Notes under the pieces: generated by a model
The model's input: the letters and a program-made list of their open reading frames with translations, nothing else
Told to the model about the DNA's origin: nothing
The model's database searches: none
NCBI GenBank assembly: GCA_019057865.1
Contig: JAHLWP010000014.1
Location: 1-64,000 of the forward strand
Direction: 5' to 3'
Length of the DNA: 64,000 nt
Source of the DNA: Promethearchaeota archaeon
GTDB lineage: Archaea; Asgardarchaeota; Lokiarchaeia; Sigyniarchaeales; SOKP01
Shown here: piece after piece, positions 55,301 through 63,682 of the stretch
Layout of the letters: each line of letters begins with the position of its first letter
Numbering within the stretch: the first letter of the stretch is position 1
Position numbers and translations under genes: made by a program

Positions 55301-56915
55301 AAAAACCCATAACGCTGATGAAATATTTCAAATGATTAATGATGCTGAAAGGATGGCACAGGAATATGAAGTAAATATAAAAGAAGGGATTCTTAAGCAC
55401 GAATGCCCTTATAGTAAGATCATTGAAGTCTACCGAGATGCGAAAAAGGGCTTTGAAAATATAGGATGGACTGAAGAAGCAAGTAAGTTAGTAAGTTCAA
55501 TTAATTTTTATAAGGAAAAATTGGAAAAAGATATAAAATTACGAGCTCTAGAAACTTCAAAAGTCAGAAGAAGAGAGGAAGAGATATTGCAACAACAAAA
55601 ATTAATTGAAAAATCTCGATTAGAACAACTTAGATTACAAAAACAAAAACACAAATCTCTATTATTACAAAGAACTCAAGAATCCGAATTTGAAAAAGAA
55701 AAGAATAAAGCTTTTGATTTAATGGATCGTGCAAAAGCAGAATTAAAACAAAATAATTTTGAAAAAGCAATTGAATTATACAAGGAAAGTGAAAAGATAT
55801 TTTCTAATATAAAATGGAAAGAAGGTATTACCATGGTTCGGGGCACTATAACACTAATTAAAAGTAAGAAAGAAAAGTTTGAAGTCAAATTAAAAACAAT
55901 CAAAGAAAGGGAAGTTAAACAGTTGGAGTTAGAAGAAAAATTAGAAGAAAAATTAGCCGAAGCTCAAGAGTTAAGGAAATTTCACCAAAAACAAAAGAAA
56001 AAAGAATTTCTGAAAATCCAAATGCAAAAAGAATGGGAAAAAGAGATTTCAGAAGAAGCATATCAAATTTTAGAACAAGGAACAGCATTATTAGAGCGTA
56101 AAAAGTTTGATGATGCTTATGAGAAATATATTAAAGCCAGAGAACTGTTTAATAAAATATCCTGGCAAAGGGAAGTTTCTCGTATTAACAACGAACTTTT
56201 ATTCAAATTGCAAAGAGAGCGGAAGAAATCTGAGATTTTAAAGGACATAGGTAAGAAAAAAGCTGAAGAAAAAGAGAAAATAGAACAAATGATGATTGAA
56301 GCACTAAAAGAAAGGAAAGAAATTGAAAAAAGAAAGAAAAAGGAGAAATTTAAAGAACTAGAAAAAGAGAGGATTGAAGATATTTTTAAAGAAGTAGAGA
56401 GAGCAAAAAAACTCATTGAAGGTTTCAATTATAATCAAGCTGTTCAAATACTTAAGAAAGAGATAAAAAGGATGAAGAAGAGAAAAAAACTTGAAGAGGC
56501 TTCAGAAATCGAAGAATTAATCAATAGTGTAATACTCCAATCGCAGGTCCCTTTAATCACCTTAGAAGAACTTGATGATAATGAAAACTTAAAAAAATTC
56601 AAGTTAGCATACGAAGCATTAGACAGAGCACAACTAGCCATATCAGATAATCGGTATATGAAGACAGTTTCAGAATTACGTGAAGCTCTCTATAATTTAA
56701 AAGAAACCAAGATTGGAGCAAAATATCTCAATGATATAAAAGCCAAAATAAAAGAATTTGAAGAAAAACTTGGAAAAAAACCTCCTGAAGCTAAACCTGA
56801 AAAGGAAGCAGTAATTTTAGAAAGTGAAATGGAAGACTTAAAAGCAAGAATTGCAAAAAGAAGAGAAGAAAGGAAGAAAAAAGTCCTTGAATTATTAAAA
56901 AAGGGAAAAGAATAG
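52398..56915 (+). CDS. Giant TPR/coiled-coil repeat protein (1505 residues)
   Basis: ATG 52398 (MDEDNNEEFDENG) is preferred to TTG 52389. The protein is soluble, highly charged and helical. N-terminal and C-terminal parts contain single TPR-like hairpins (YDDGIETLRQAIGLYSQI, FEGALDKYDEAINIFEEM, YDKALELFEEGANLFNEL; later FEKAIELYKESEKIFSNI, FDDAYEKYIKARELFNKI). The centre has six copies of a ~120-130-residue module: an AEKLARDYEIALKKA helix, a PYxxVIxIYxxIR hairpin, a GWKDQAEIYTNQIKIYQEKL hairpin, then an IEAQKIEKQKEIEEMHK coiled-coil linker. Function unknown; a spacer or scaffold is likely, perhaps cytoskeletal. Confidence 0.75.
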   Translation: MDEDNNEEFDENGFDPTKEAFFTDLMEMEDELASEAYELVEHALNLIASKYYDDGIETLRQAIGLYSQINREEEVKAINEKISEIYILKEREFRDIEAKPEEEIAELEISKFTEEFAVSDISKEIEKEQVEVDRSGEAESVISEAQELVKMEDFEGALDKYDEAINIFEEMNIPDQVERVYKLIEDCYNKKAEFLRRIKKEVVVEETKTEVEEVPKMEEIQKEAKITSYLESKKREEELSTRAYDLLGQGAELAKSRQYDKALELFEEGANLFNELNWNYEVKKVRATITQLEEEKDLYLKELDRIKLEREKEFKLKVKQEVLLEKHVKEIEKQKAITKMEKVKELELQKMEDEYFQVQIANMVNEADKIAREYELDMKKAIKEGSIIETSSYHEVIQLYEKVRNLLIEKGWKDQVPIYTNQINIYYEKLEKYNKLKQIEAQKLEKQKAIEEMHKIKEEDTQIAYDAEKMKILEETKKKEMEVQIFIKQIDEMVNSVERLAREYEVALRKGQFERSCPYPKIINTYEKIRNMLLERGLKDDAAIYTTQIQAYKEKLVKDKRLREIEAQKIEKQKEIEEMHKVGKEVKPIKIEKGKMVEEQKFEEFITEMVNKAEKLARDYEIALKKAKNKVEIIENNPYLQVIEIYREIREKLYARGWKDQAEIYTNQIKIYQEKLEKDKKLLEIEFQKLEKEKELEEFYKVQKIEKERPPTEKDLKAIEKKKEEEEFEKHLADMVNKAERLARDFEIAMKKAMRDGKIIETTPYPEVIDIYKQIRENVYARGWREQAEIYANQIKIYQEKLNKVEKLREIEAKKIEKRKEIEEMHKVETKIKSIKPKKIKKEDRKEDLLLDKAMKLIDKAEKMARNYEIKLKVDILSYDSPYETVISYYDEARKIFHKIGWKDEARRLINTIKFYTEKKEKDEKLRIFEQRKLKEAELEVVAVKPESEEEILVRHKKIIEYEKKKQEKTHNADEIFQMINDAERMAQEYEVNIKEGILKHECPYSKIIEVYRDAKKGFENIGWTEEASKLVSSINFYKEKLEKDIKLRALETSKVRRREEEILQQQKLIEKSRLEQLRLQKQKHKSLLLQRTQESEFEKEKNKAFDLMDRAKAELKQNNFEKAIELYKESEKIFSNIKWKEGITMVRGTITLIKSKKEKFEVKLKTIKEREVKQLELEEKLEEKLAEAQELRKFHQKQKKKEFLKIQMQKEWEKEISEEAYQILEQGTALLERKKFDDAYEKYIKARELFNKISWQREVSRINNELLFKLQRERKKSEILKDIGKKKAEEKEKIEQMMIEALKERKEIEKRKKKEKFKELEKERIEDIFKEVERAKKLIEGFNYNQAVQILKKEIKRMKKRKKLEEASEIEELINSVILQSQVPLITLEELDDNENLKKFKLAYEALDRAQLAISDNRYMKTVSELREALYNLKETKIGAKYLNDIKAKIKEFEEKLGKKPPEAKPEKEAVILESEMEDLKARIAKRREERKKKVLELLKKGKE

Positions 56916-56977
56916 CTTTATCTAATTTTTATTTACTAAAATATCTAAAAAATTAAGAGAAAAATAAAAAAATAAGT

Positions 56978-57199
56978 TTATATTAATAATTTTTCTTGAA
57001 TCTCATTTTCAACGGATTCTTCAATAATCATTGGTGAAATATTTCTACTAACAGATTCCTCAAGCAAATATTCTGTTTTTATTAAGTCCCTTATAGCCAC
57101 GCGTATTGCTTCACTTCTATTCGGAAATTTCTGTTCCGCTACTAAAATTTCTAACACCTTTAAATACGTTTCAGGTATGTTTACTGAAATTAATTTCAT
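56978..57199 (-). CDS. Ribbon-helix-helix (CopG-type) transcriptional regulator
   Basis: 73 residues. MKLISVNIPETYLKVLEILV is the DNA-contacting strand plus helix 1, and FPNRSEAIRVAIRDLIKTE is helix 2 with the usual RSEAIR turn. The remaining tail is acidic (EESVENEIQEKLL). RHH dimers bind short palindromes. The gene diverges from 57516 by 316 bp; an 18-bp dyad beside that gene's TATA box is a candidate site. It could also repress itself. Confidence 0.85.
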   Translation of the reverse strand: MKLISVNIPETYLKVLEILVAEQKFPNRSEAIRVAIRDLIKTEYLLEESVSRNISPMIIEESVENEIQEKLLI

Positions 57200-57515
57200 T
57201 AAAATAATCTCCTATTCTTTTATTTACAAGATAATAATGATTTGTATATATACAGATATGATGGAGGTGATATTTAAAGCTATTGTGGAAATTAACCCCA
57301 AGAAACCCGACAAAATCTCTAAAGTGATTTTAATTGCTTTTAAGGTTAAGATTCTGGAACTTAACAATAGATGTGGAATAAAAATTTAACAGAAAGAACT
57401 TTGATTAATATTCAAAATTGAAAAAATATTTATATATGGTATTATATGTAACGTTTTACATAAAAAAAATAAAAGAAATTGTAAAATAAATAATAAAAAC
57501 CAGAATTGATTCAAT
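57200..57515. other. Intergenic with promoter and doubtful small frame
   Basis: This gap contains a perfect GGAGGTGAT at 57262-57270 followed by a possible short frame (GTG 57283, about 34 codons to 57389), which I do not accept as a gene. Near the right end is the promoter and dyad of the next gene. Confidence 0.35.
57427..57462 (+). promoter_or_regulatory. TATA-like box with overlapping 18-bp dyad
   Basis: TTTATATATGG (about 57429-57439) resembles an archaeal TATA box. Right after it TATGTAA (57445-57451) and TTACATA (57456-57462) are exact inverted copies around CGTT. The dyad lies where a repressor would block transcription of the gene at 57516. Confidence 0.5.
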
Positions 57516-57836
57516 ATGTCTGATATAGAAAACCAATTGAAAGATCATTTAAAAAATAGTAAAGATTGGGAAAAGATGGATACTCCTATTCAAGGAATTA
57601 GTGTTGTTAAAGTTCCTGCAACAAAGACCAGACCTGCATTACTATTCTTAGAGATTAATCCTTTAAAAGAAGATGGCAGCCCTATGAAACGAAAAGGTTT
57701 ATTTGTAGGAAGCAAGGAAATGCTTATTAAATTTAGCGAAGCTTTAAATGATGATAAGACATTTCAATTAATCCAAGAACTTGAGCGGGTTAATCCAAAA
57801 GAAACCAAGAATAGCATTAAGAAATTAGAGATGTAA
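57516..57836 (+). CDS. Small unrecognised cytoplasmic protein (106 residues)
   Basis: ATG 57516 opens SDIENQLKDHLKNSKDWEKM, then a beta-rich middle (ISVVKVPATKTRPALLFLEI) and a helical C-terminus (DKTFQLIQELERVNPKET). It has no cysteine or membrane segment. It has its own TATA-like promoter and a dyad. No family recognised. Confidence 0.6.
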   Translation: MSDIENQLKDHLKNSKDWEKMDTPIQGISVVKVPATKTRPALLFLEINPLKEDGSPMKRKGLFVGSKEMLIKFSEALNDDKTFQLIQELERVNPKETKNSIKKLEM

Positions 57837-58085
57837 ATTTTCTATTATTTTTTTAATTTTTTCCTATTTCTATATATAAATAGAGTAAATAGTAATTATA
57901 AATTTAAATTTAAAAAGGTTTAATTTTTATTTATATCTTCTTTTTTCCATCAGTGAAAGAGTATTTCTTTCTCTCACTTATATATAATTAAATTTATGAA
58001 ATAATTTTTTTAAGTTTATATATTTGAAAACTTTCTCATAACTTTTTTCTTTTAAATATATTCACTACCAATTTTTGATAATAAT

Positions 58086-58646
58086 TTGATTTTTTTTTTT
58101 AAAAAGAATGATAATAAAAAAGTTATGATTATGAGAATGGATATAAAACTAAGAATTAAGGATGCCTTTAAAGGTGATTTCGGGAAGGGTATTGCTCGAA
58201 TTGATCCAAAAATAGTTTCAGAGAGTAATATCAATGTTAGTGATACCATTTGCATTTATAATGATTCTACAAAAAAAAGAACGGCTGCTATGGTGTTACC
58301 CAGTGTTATTAAAGATAATGGTACAAATATAATTAGAATTGACGCATTATTAAGGAGAAATCTAAGTGCATCTCTAGAAGATATCGTAAGGACGAAAAAA
58401 ACAAAAAATCATCTTGCTCAACAAGTTTCTTTTGCAGGATATAAAAAAGGAATAATTCTAAAAAATCCAATTGGTTTAGTAAAAAACTTAGAAGATCGAG
58501 TAGTTTCAAAAGGAGACATTTTTACTTTTCAGTGTGGAAGTAATAAAATTGATTTAATAGTTATAAATCATACACCACAAACTGAAGTAGTGAAAATCCA
58601 TAATGGAACTAATATTTTCTGCCAAAAACAGGCATATTATCTTTAA
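58086..58646 (+). CDS. Free-standing CDC48 N-terminal (double-psi barrel) domain protein
   Basis: Residues from about 20 match the CDC48/p97 N domain: LRIKDAFKGDFGKGIARIDP, VSDTICIYN, KRTAAMVLPS and IIRIDALLRRNLSASLEDIV form the double-psi barrel. The last ~80 residues fit the CDC48_2 subdomain (GIILKNPIGLVKNLEDRVVSKGDIF). There are no AAA ATPase domains. The longest frame begins at TTG 58086; a start at one of the ATGs 58125-58137 (MIMRMDIKL) is more likely. In CDC48 the N domain binds adaptors and ubiquitin-like folds. Four-gene operon: the next gene begins 3-15 bases after the stop. A substrate or adaptor reader acting with the membrane genes behind it is an inference. Confidence 0.85.
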   Translation: MIFFFKKNDNKKVMIMRMDIKLRIKDAFKGDFGKGIARIDPKIVSESNINVSDTICIYNDSTKKRTAAMVLPSVIKDNGTNIIRIDALLRRNLSASLEDIVRTKKTKNHLAQQVSFAGYKKGIILKNPIGLVKNLEDRVVSKGDIFTFQCGSNKIDLIVINHTPQTEVVKIHNGTNIFCQKQAYYL

Positions 58647-58661
58647 TTTGTGAGGGGCAAA

Positions 58662-59756
58662 ATGATGATGTCATTAAAAAGTAAAGAATTTCAAGTAAAT
58701 CGATATATCACACTAAGACTAGAAAATGAAGAAACTGTTGTATATGTTAATGATGAGAAATTTATCCAATGTAAATATCTATTATTAAATATTCCTAAAG
58801 AAAAAATTGAAGAATATGAGAATATAGAATCTATTGATGAAGTAGCAGAGAATTTGGATAAATCGTTAGAATATGAAAATATGATAAATTTTTATTTTCC
58901 TCCTGAACTCGAATTTTGGGGACATTGTTCAAATTTGCAAGTATGGGTGGAGAATGATTATAATTCCTGCTTACTTCATAGAAATTTAGCATTTCCCTTA
59001 TTAAAAAAGTTGACGGAATTAGGGGATCCTTTAGCTAGAATTGTTTTCAAAGAAGAGATCGCTAAAAGGTTCTCTAGTGGCTTTCAATCTGTAATAACTT
59101 ATTTAGTCGAAGAAAATTATTTGTATTATTTAAATCCAGAGGAGATCAATTGCTTATTAGAAGATTATAGAGATTCCCTTGGTGACTCATACTGTCAATA
59201 TATACTTAGAAAAGCAGCAAGATATTGGTCTTTTAAAGGATTGGATTATTTTAGGAATAATAAATATAATAAGGCGATAAAATTTTTCAAGCAATCACTT
59301 CAACTCTCTCCAAATGATGTAAAGACATTGAATAATCTTGGAGATGTATTAAGAGATAAGGGAAATATTGATAAATCAATTGAAATCTATAATAAAGCTA
59401 TTAAAATAGATAGATACTACTCAAAGGGGTATATTAATTTATCAAGAGCCTACATTCAAAAAGGTGATTATGATAAATCAATTAATATCTGCAATTTAGC
59501 TTTAAACATCAATCTAAATCTAGTTGAATTAGAGTCTATATGCTATTATCTATGTGAGTCTTATTATTATAAAGGTAAATTCAAAGAAGTGAGAAAAGCA
59601 CGCAGGAAGATCAAAAAAATAAATAGAAAAATAAGAAAAGAGATGAAATTAGGGCTTACTTGGTACAATAGAATAGATTATATCCCTGAGATAGTAGGTC
59701 TCATACTTTTGAGTTTTTCAAGTTTTGTATTTTTCTTACTTTCATTTTTTATTTAA
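58662..59756 (+). CDS. TPR protein with novel N-terminal domain and C-terminal membrane anchor
   Basis: ATG 58662 follows GTGAGGGG. 364 residues. The first ~170 residues form a domain I cannot name (YITLRLENEETVVYVNDEKF, then PPELEFWGHCSNLQVWVEND and RNLAFPLLKKLTELGDPLAR). About 185-300 hold three TPRs (YNKAIKFFKQSLQLSPNDVK, IDKSIEIYNKAIKIDRYYSK, YDKSINICNLALNINLNL). The end has a basic stretch and one hydrophobic helix (IPEIVGLILLSFSSFVFF), so the protein is tail-anchored with the TPRs in the cytoplasm. It would recruit partners to the membrane beside the next gene's product. Confidence 0.75.
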   Translation: MMMSLKSKEFQVNRYITLRLENEETVVYVNDEKFIQCKYLLLNIPKEKIEEYENIESIDEVAENLDKSLEYENMINFYFPPELEFWGHCSNLQVWVENDYNSCLLHRNLAFPLLKKLTELGDPLARIVFKEEIAKRFSSGFQSVITYLVEENYLYYLNPEEINCLLEDYRDSLGDSYCQYILRKAARYWSFKGLDYFRNNKYNKAIKFFKQSLQLSPNDVKTLNNLGDVLRDKGNIDKSIEIYNKAIKIDRYYSKGYINLSRAYIQKGDYDKSINICNLALNINLNLVELESICYYLCESYYYKGKFKEVRKARRKIKKINRKIRKEMKLGLTWYNRIDYIPEIVGLILLSFSSFVFFLLSFFI

Positions 59757-59809
59757 ATATATGGAAAAAAATGATAAATAAAAATAATAAAAGAAAGAAG
59801 GATGAGAAA

Positions 59810-62800
59810 ATGAGTAATTTTATTCCAAAACAATATCAAAACGATGCTAAAATTATTGGAGAGCAAGAAAATTCTCATGATTATTTAGATATTTGGGATG
59901 TGAATCCTTCATATAAGGATATTAATTCGAGATTTTCCATACTTAAAGGAATATCATTAACAATTATTCTTTTTTTTTTAGCTATTTTAACATATCAATT
60001 AACTACTAATATTTATATTTCAATCGGATTAACAATTTTTACATTGCTCTTTTTCATATTTTGTTTCTCTGATAATTTCTTTAATCTCAGAAATTTATAC
60101 TATTATCTATTCCATAAATTTATTTCTATAAATCCTTTTGAGAATTTATCTTTTTGCACAATTAGACAGGAACCTACTTTTCTTTTAATTTTAAACAAAA
60201 AGGATGCCATATCTACAGCAATGCGAATATTCAAAATTGAAACACTTCCAGAAAATGTTTATCCCACGTTGAATCAATTTCTCAAGGCATTAAATAAAGG
60301 TCAAATATCATATACATACCAAGTGGTTCAAAGTCCGTATTTAGATTTCTCTGAACCATCCTCTGAAAATAAATTTCAAGTGGAATCAATTAGATCTCAA
60401 AATTTAAGTTCTATTGATTCATTACATACCTCAATTTATTTTTGTGTGTATTATAATATAAATGGGATTTTATCTAGCAATAAAATAGATAAACTAATAG
60501 AAATTGTTAATGATCTTTCTAATGAGCTCAAATCAAATTTTAGTGCTAACTTTCACCATACAAAAATCTCATTATTAGGTGGAATTGATTTAATAAATGC
60601 AATAAGAACATTTTTCTGTAAATCATCCATACAACCTGCCGATAAAGAGGCAGATCTTTTTATAGCTAAAAGAAATTTGCCAAAAGTATTATTCAAAACA
60701 GGTTTTGTGTCTTTTCTTATAATATCTCTCTCATATTTATTATTAAGTCTAATTTTTCCATTAGGATTTATAATACTCATTAATTTCCTCTTGGAATTGC
60801 TTATAATTTGTATATGGTGGAGAGAAATTCTTTTTTATTTCTCAAAATCGCGTCTATCTCGTAATTTGGAATTAACTCAAATAAATCCATTTACAGATGT
60901 TGAGTTTTATCGATTAAATAAATACAATGATCTAATTTTTACTTATATTGACAACCAATTACTATTGGCTTCAAAAATATTTAACCTCAAATTTGCCGCA
61001 CAGCCAACTTTAACTTATTTTGATAAATTTATTAGGGGAATCGATAAATATAAGATTATTTTCAATTACAATTTACAAGTTACTCCAATATCTGCTAATC
61101 TCTTTTCAAAAGAATGTCTTAAGTTGTTGAATGATAAAACGAAAGAAAGCCTCGAAGGAATACTATATATTACTTTAGATAAAACTTCTTCAAAAAAAGT
61201 TAAGCATCCGGAAGTTGAATTTGAAAAATGGTTAGATATGAGATCTGGTGTTTGGAAGACAATGTTAACTGTGTCAACCTCTTCCTATTTATTTACAAAA
61301 GACTTAACATTTAAGAATTTCATTGAGTTAGAAAAAGAATTATCCACAAATGCAAAAATTTTGAAAAGAACATTTGAAGATAATTTCTTAAATTTTAAAC
61401 TTGTTGGATTAAAAAACCAACTCTTAATTTCAGGATTTTTAAGTGAATGTCTTAAAAATCATTCCTTTAGATTGAATGGAACTCATTTAAATTATGTATA
61501 CTTCCAAGGTAAAAGTCTAATAGAGCTTGCGAAGATAGTTAATGAATTTAAAAAAGGAATAGATACGAGAATTGCTGCTGAATTTAATACTCCTTTACAA
61601 TTAAAAAATTTTATAACAATTGGAAATACAATCAATACGGAGTTCTTAGATGAAGAGGTCCCTTTTGGGTTGACTTTTGACCAATTGCAACAATTACTTA
61701 TAACAAATGGTCTTTCTTACAATCGAGAACATACAAAAATGAAAATTGTGTCTGAGCTTGTCAAAGCAAATAAATCCTGTATAGTTTTTGATTACTCAGG
61801 AAAATGGTCAAAATTAATGAATTTTTTCAAAGACTCTCAATATAATGGAAATATTTTGTATTTCAAGTTGGGAAGTTCATTTAGCATCGATCTAAAGCAC
61901 TCGGGTATGAAATATGATAAAAATAATATTGATTATTTAAATTTATTCTTTGATACGTTTGCTTTAGCCTTTAAAGCAGAAAAAAGATATGTCGATCTTC
62001 TAAAAGACTCTTTTTTAAGACAGGATGAGTTTGATGTATCATCAATTTCCTTAGATCTTGAAATGAAAAATAAATGGGAAAGAGATTACAAAACTAATAA
62101 TTTAATAGCAATATTTAGGGATTTTAGAAATCAGAGTCAAATTTTTTCTAATTTAACACTTGATCATGAGGATGAGATTAATCCAATTGACTTTTTGAGA
62201 AATGATAAGTCAATTATAGTCGATCTTTCAATTTTAAAAGACTTAGAGCAAAAAACTTTTGTCACTTTTATAATTATTTCAAAACTAATTCATTACATCC
62301 AAAATTCTACAGATTATTATAAAAAAGTCATTTTCATTCCTAATATTGATATGTTTTTTGATTCCTTTTTTATTGATAATAACTATAATACCACAAATTA
62401 CGGAAAAGTCAGTAAATTTTTAGAACCTTTTCTTGAATGCGGATTTGGATTAATATGCTCAGCAAATCAGATAAGATATCTTCACCCTCATGTTTTCAGT
62501 TTTTTACATAATATCATAACTTTTAGAGCAAATGATACACGAGATATAGCCGTATTGAAAAATCAAATGAATTTACAAGAATTACAGGGTACTGGATATT
62601 ATAGCTCTAAAAGGAATAATACTTATCAAATTAATTATTTAATGAATATGCGTGAAAATGAAGTAATAATTAAAAGATCAGATATTTATCAACCTTTTCC
62701 AGGAGTTGTTGACTTGAACGAACTTAAAGGTATTGAGCCTCTTCAATATGAAAAAATTTTAATTTATATGGAAAAACAAGGGTATAAATTAAAATTAGCT

Positions 62801-63658
62801 GAAAGAAGAATAACAGAGAAAGCTAAAAAAACCCTATTTGAAAAAGATTTAGGTCTGTATATTGACTTTATTGATGAGATTATCAACTTTCTAAATGCTG
62901 TGAAAACTGTTGATAAAGTAGGAGGATTATACCGCCAAAAACTTAAAAGTGAACTTTCAAAGTTCATAGCTTCAAAAGCTTCTAAAAAAGTAAAAAATAA
63001 AAAGCAGATAAGCGAATTACGAGATGATTTGTTCCATATTCTTGTTAAACACGGATATTTAATTGAAACTCATCCTAACAAAGCAGGTGGTTCAGAATCC
63101 ATTAGGACTTGTTATGAAGTGGGATCAAAATACAATGAAGCTTTGAATGATTACTTTCAAACAGAAGGAGATTATTTACCCAATGTTTCTGTGGATATTA
63201 TTGAGGGAAATTCTGATTCAGATTCAAATATTCTTGATTATTTTCGGAAAGAAACCAAGAAGGAAATTATAAATCAAGAAAAGTTCGATGAGATATTACT
63301 TGAACAATGTAGTAAAATGTTATGGAAATTATATCAAATGTATTCTGCTAATAACAAAAACGAATTTGAAAAATCTCTTAAAATTGGAGAAAATTTCATT
63401 AAAGACTTCTTAATAAATCTCCATCAATCTTATCTCCAAGAAAATAATATCTCTATACCTGAGATTAATGATCCAGAAATATTTTTTGACCATTTAGCTA
63501 AAAATAACCTAATTCCTTTAACTAAAGATGAACTTAGAGATTATTTTAAAAAATCCAAGGAAATTATATCAAATACCACAAATATTGAAAAAACTGCTAA
63601 AGATCTTCATGATTTATTATTTGAGTTTTATAATAAATTTCAATCCTATATAAGCTAA
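59810..63658 (+). CDS. Large membrane protein with degenerate HerA/VirB4-like ATPase fold
   Basis: ATG 59810 (MSNFIPKQYQ) has GGATGAG upstream; ATG 59771 adds 13 Lys/Asn-rich residues. Two pairs of membrane helices (about residues 45-90 and 290-340) flank an alpha/beta region, repeated after the second pair, which recalls VirB4/TraC N-domains. From about residue 610 the order is that of HerA/FtsK-type ATPases: VPFGLTFDQ, a P-loop site reading NGLSYNREHTKM instead of GxxGSGKS, CIVFDYSGKWSKL, KKVIFIPNIDMFFD at Walker B, and GLICSANQIRYLHPHVFS, matching the sensor (LATQRPSxL) block. The C-terminal ~250 residues are helical. Both nucleotide sites look dead, so it is likely a structural membrane hexamer or a pseudo-ATPase. 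Confidence 0.65.
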   Translation: MSNFIPKQYQNDAKIIGEQENSHDYLDIWDVNPSYKDINSRFSILKGISLTIILFFLAILTYQLTTNIYISIGLTIFTLLFFIFCFSDNFFNLRNLYYYLFHKFISINPFENLSFCTIRQEPTFLLILNKKDAISTAMRIFKIETLPENVYPTLNQFLKALNKGQISYTYQVVQSPYLDFSEPSSENKFQVESIRSQNLSSIDSLHTSIYFCVYYNINGILSSNKIDKLIEIVNDLSNELKSNFSANFHHTKISLLGGIDLINAIRTFFCKSSIQPADKEADLFIAKRNLPKVLFKTGFVSFLIISLSYLLLSLIFPLGFIILINFLLELLIICIWWREILFYFSKSRLSRNLELTQINPFTDVEFYRLNKYNDLIFTYIDNQLLLASKIFNLKFAAQPTLTYFDKFIRGIDKYKIIFNYNLQVTPISANLFSKECLKLLNDKTKESLEGILYITLDKTSSKKVKHPEVEFEKWLDMRSGVWKTMLTVSTSSYLFTKDLTFKNFIELEKELSTNAKILKRTFEDNFLNFKLVGLKNQLLISGFLSECLKNHSFRLNGTHLNYVYFQGKSLIELAKIVNEFKKGIDTRIAAEFNTPLQLKNFITIGNTINTEFLDEEVPFGLTFDQLQQLLITNGLSYNREHTKMKIVSELVKANKSCIVFDYSGKWSKLMNFFKDSQYNGNILYFKLGSSFSIDLKHSGMKYDKNNIDYLNLFFDTFALAFKAEKRYVDLLKDSFLRQDEFDVSSISLDLEMKNKWERDYKTNNLIAIFRDFRNQSQIFSNLTLDHEDEINPIDFLRNDKSIIVDLSILKDLEQKTFVTFIIISKLIHYIQNSTDYYKKVIFIPNIDMFFDSFFIDNNYNTTNYGKVSKFLEPFLECGFGLICSANQIRYLHPHVFSFLHNIITFRANDTRDIAVLKNQMNLQELQGTGYYSSKRNNTYQINYLMNMRENEVIIKRSDIYQPFPGVVDLNELKGIEPLQYEKILIYMEKQGYKLKLAERRITEKAKKTLFEKDLGLYIDFIDEIINFLNAVKTVDKVGGLYRQKLKSELSKFIASKASKKVKNKKQISELRDDLFHILVKHGYLIETHPNKAGGSESIRTCYEVGSKYNEALNDYFQTEGDYLPNVSVDIIEGNSDSDSNILDYFRKETKKEIINQEKFDEILLEQCSKMLWKLYQMYSANNKNEFEKSLKIGENFIKDFLINLHQSYLQENNISIPEINDPEIFFDHLAKNNLIPLTKDELRDYFKKSKEIISNTTNIEKTAKDLHDLLFEFYNKFQSYIS

Positions 63659-63682
63659 TATATATGAAAATGTGATAAAAAT

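Noticed and set aside
57177..57389. 70-codon frame with a perfect GGAGGTGAT inside
   Set aside because: It overlaps the start of the RHH gene, has biased composition, and the ribosome-like motif is followed by no convincing start codon.
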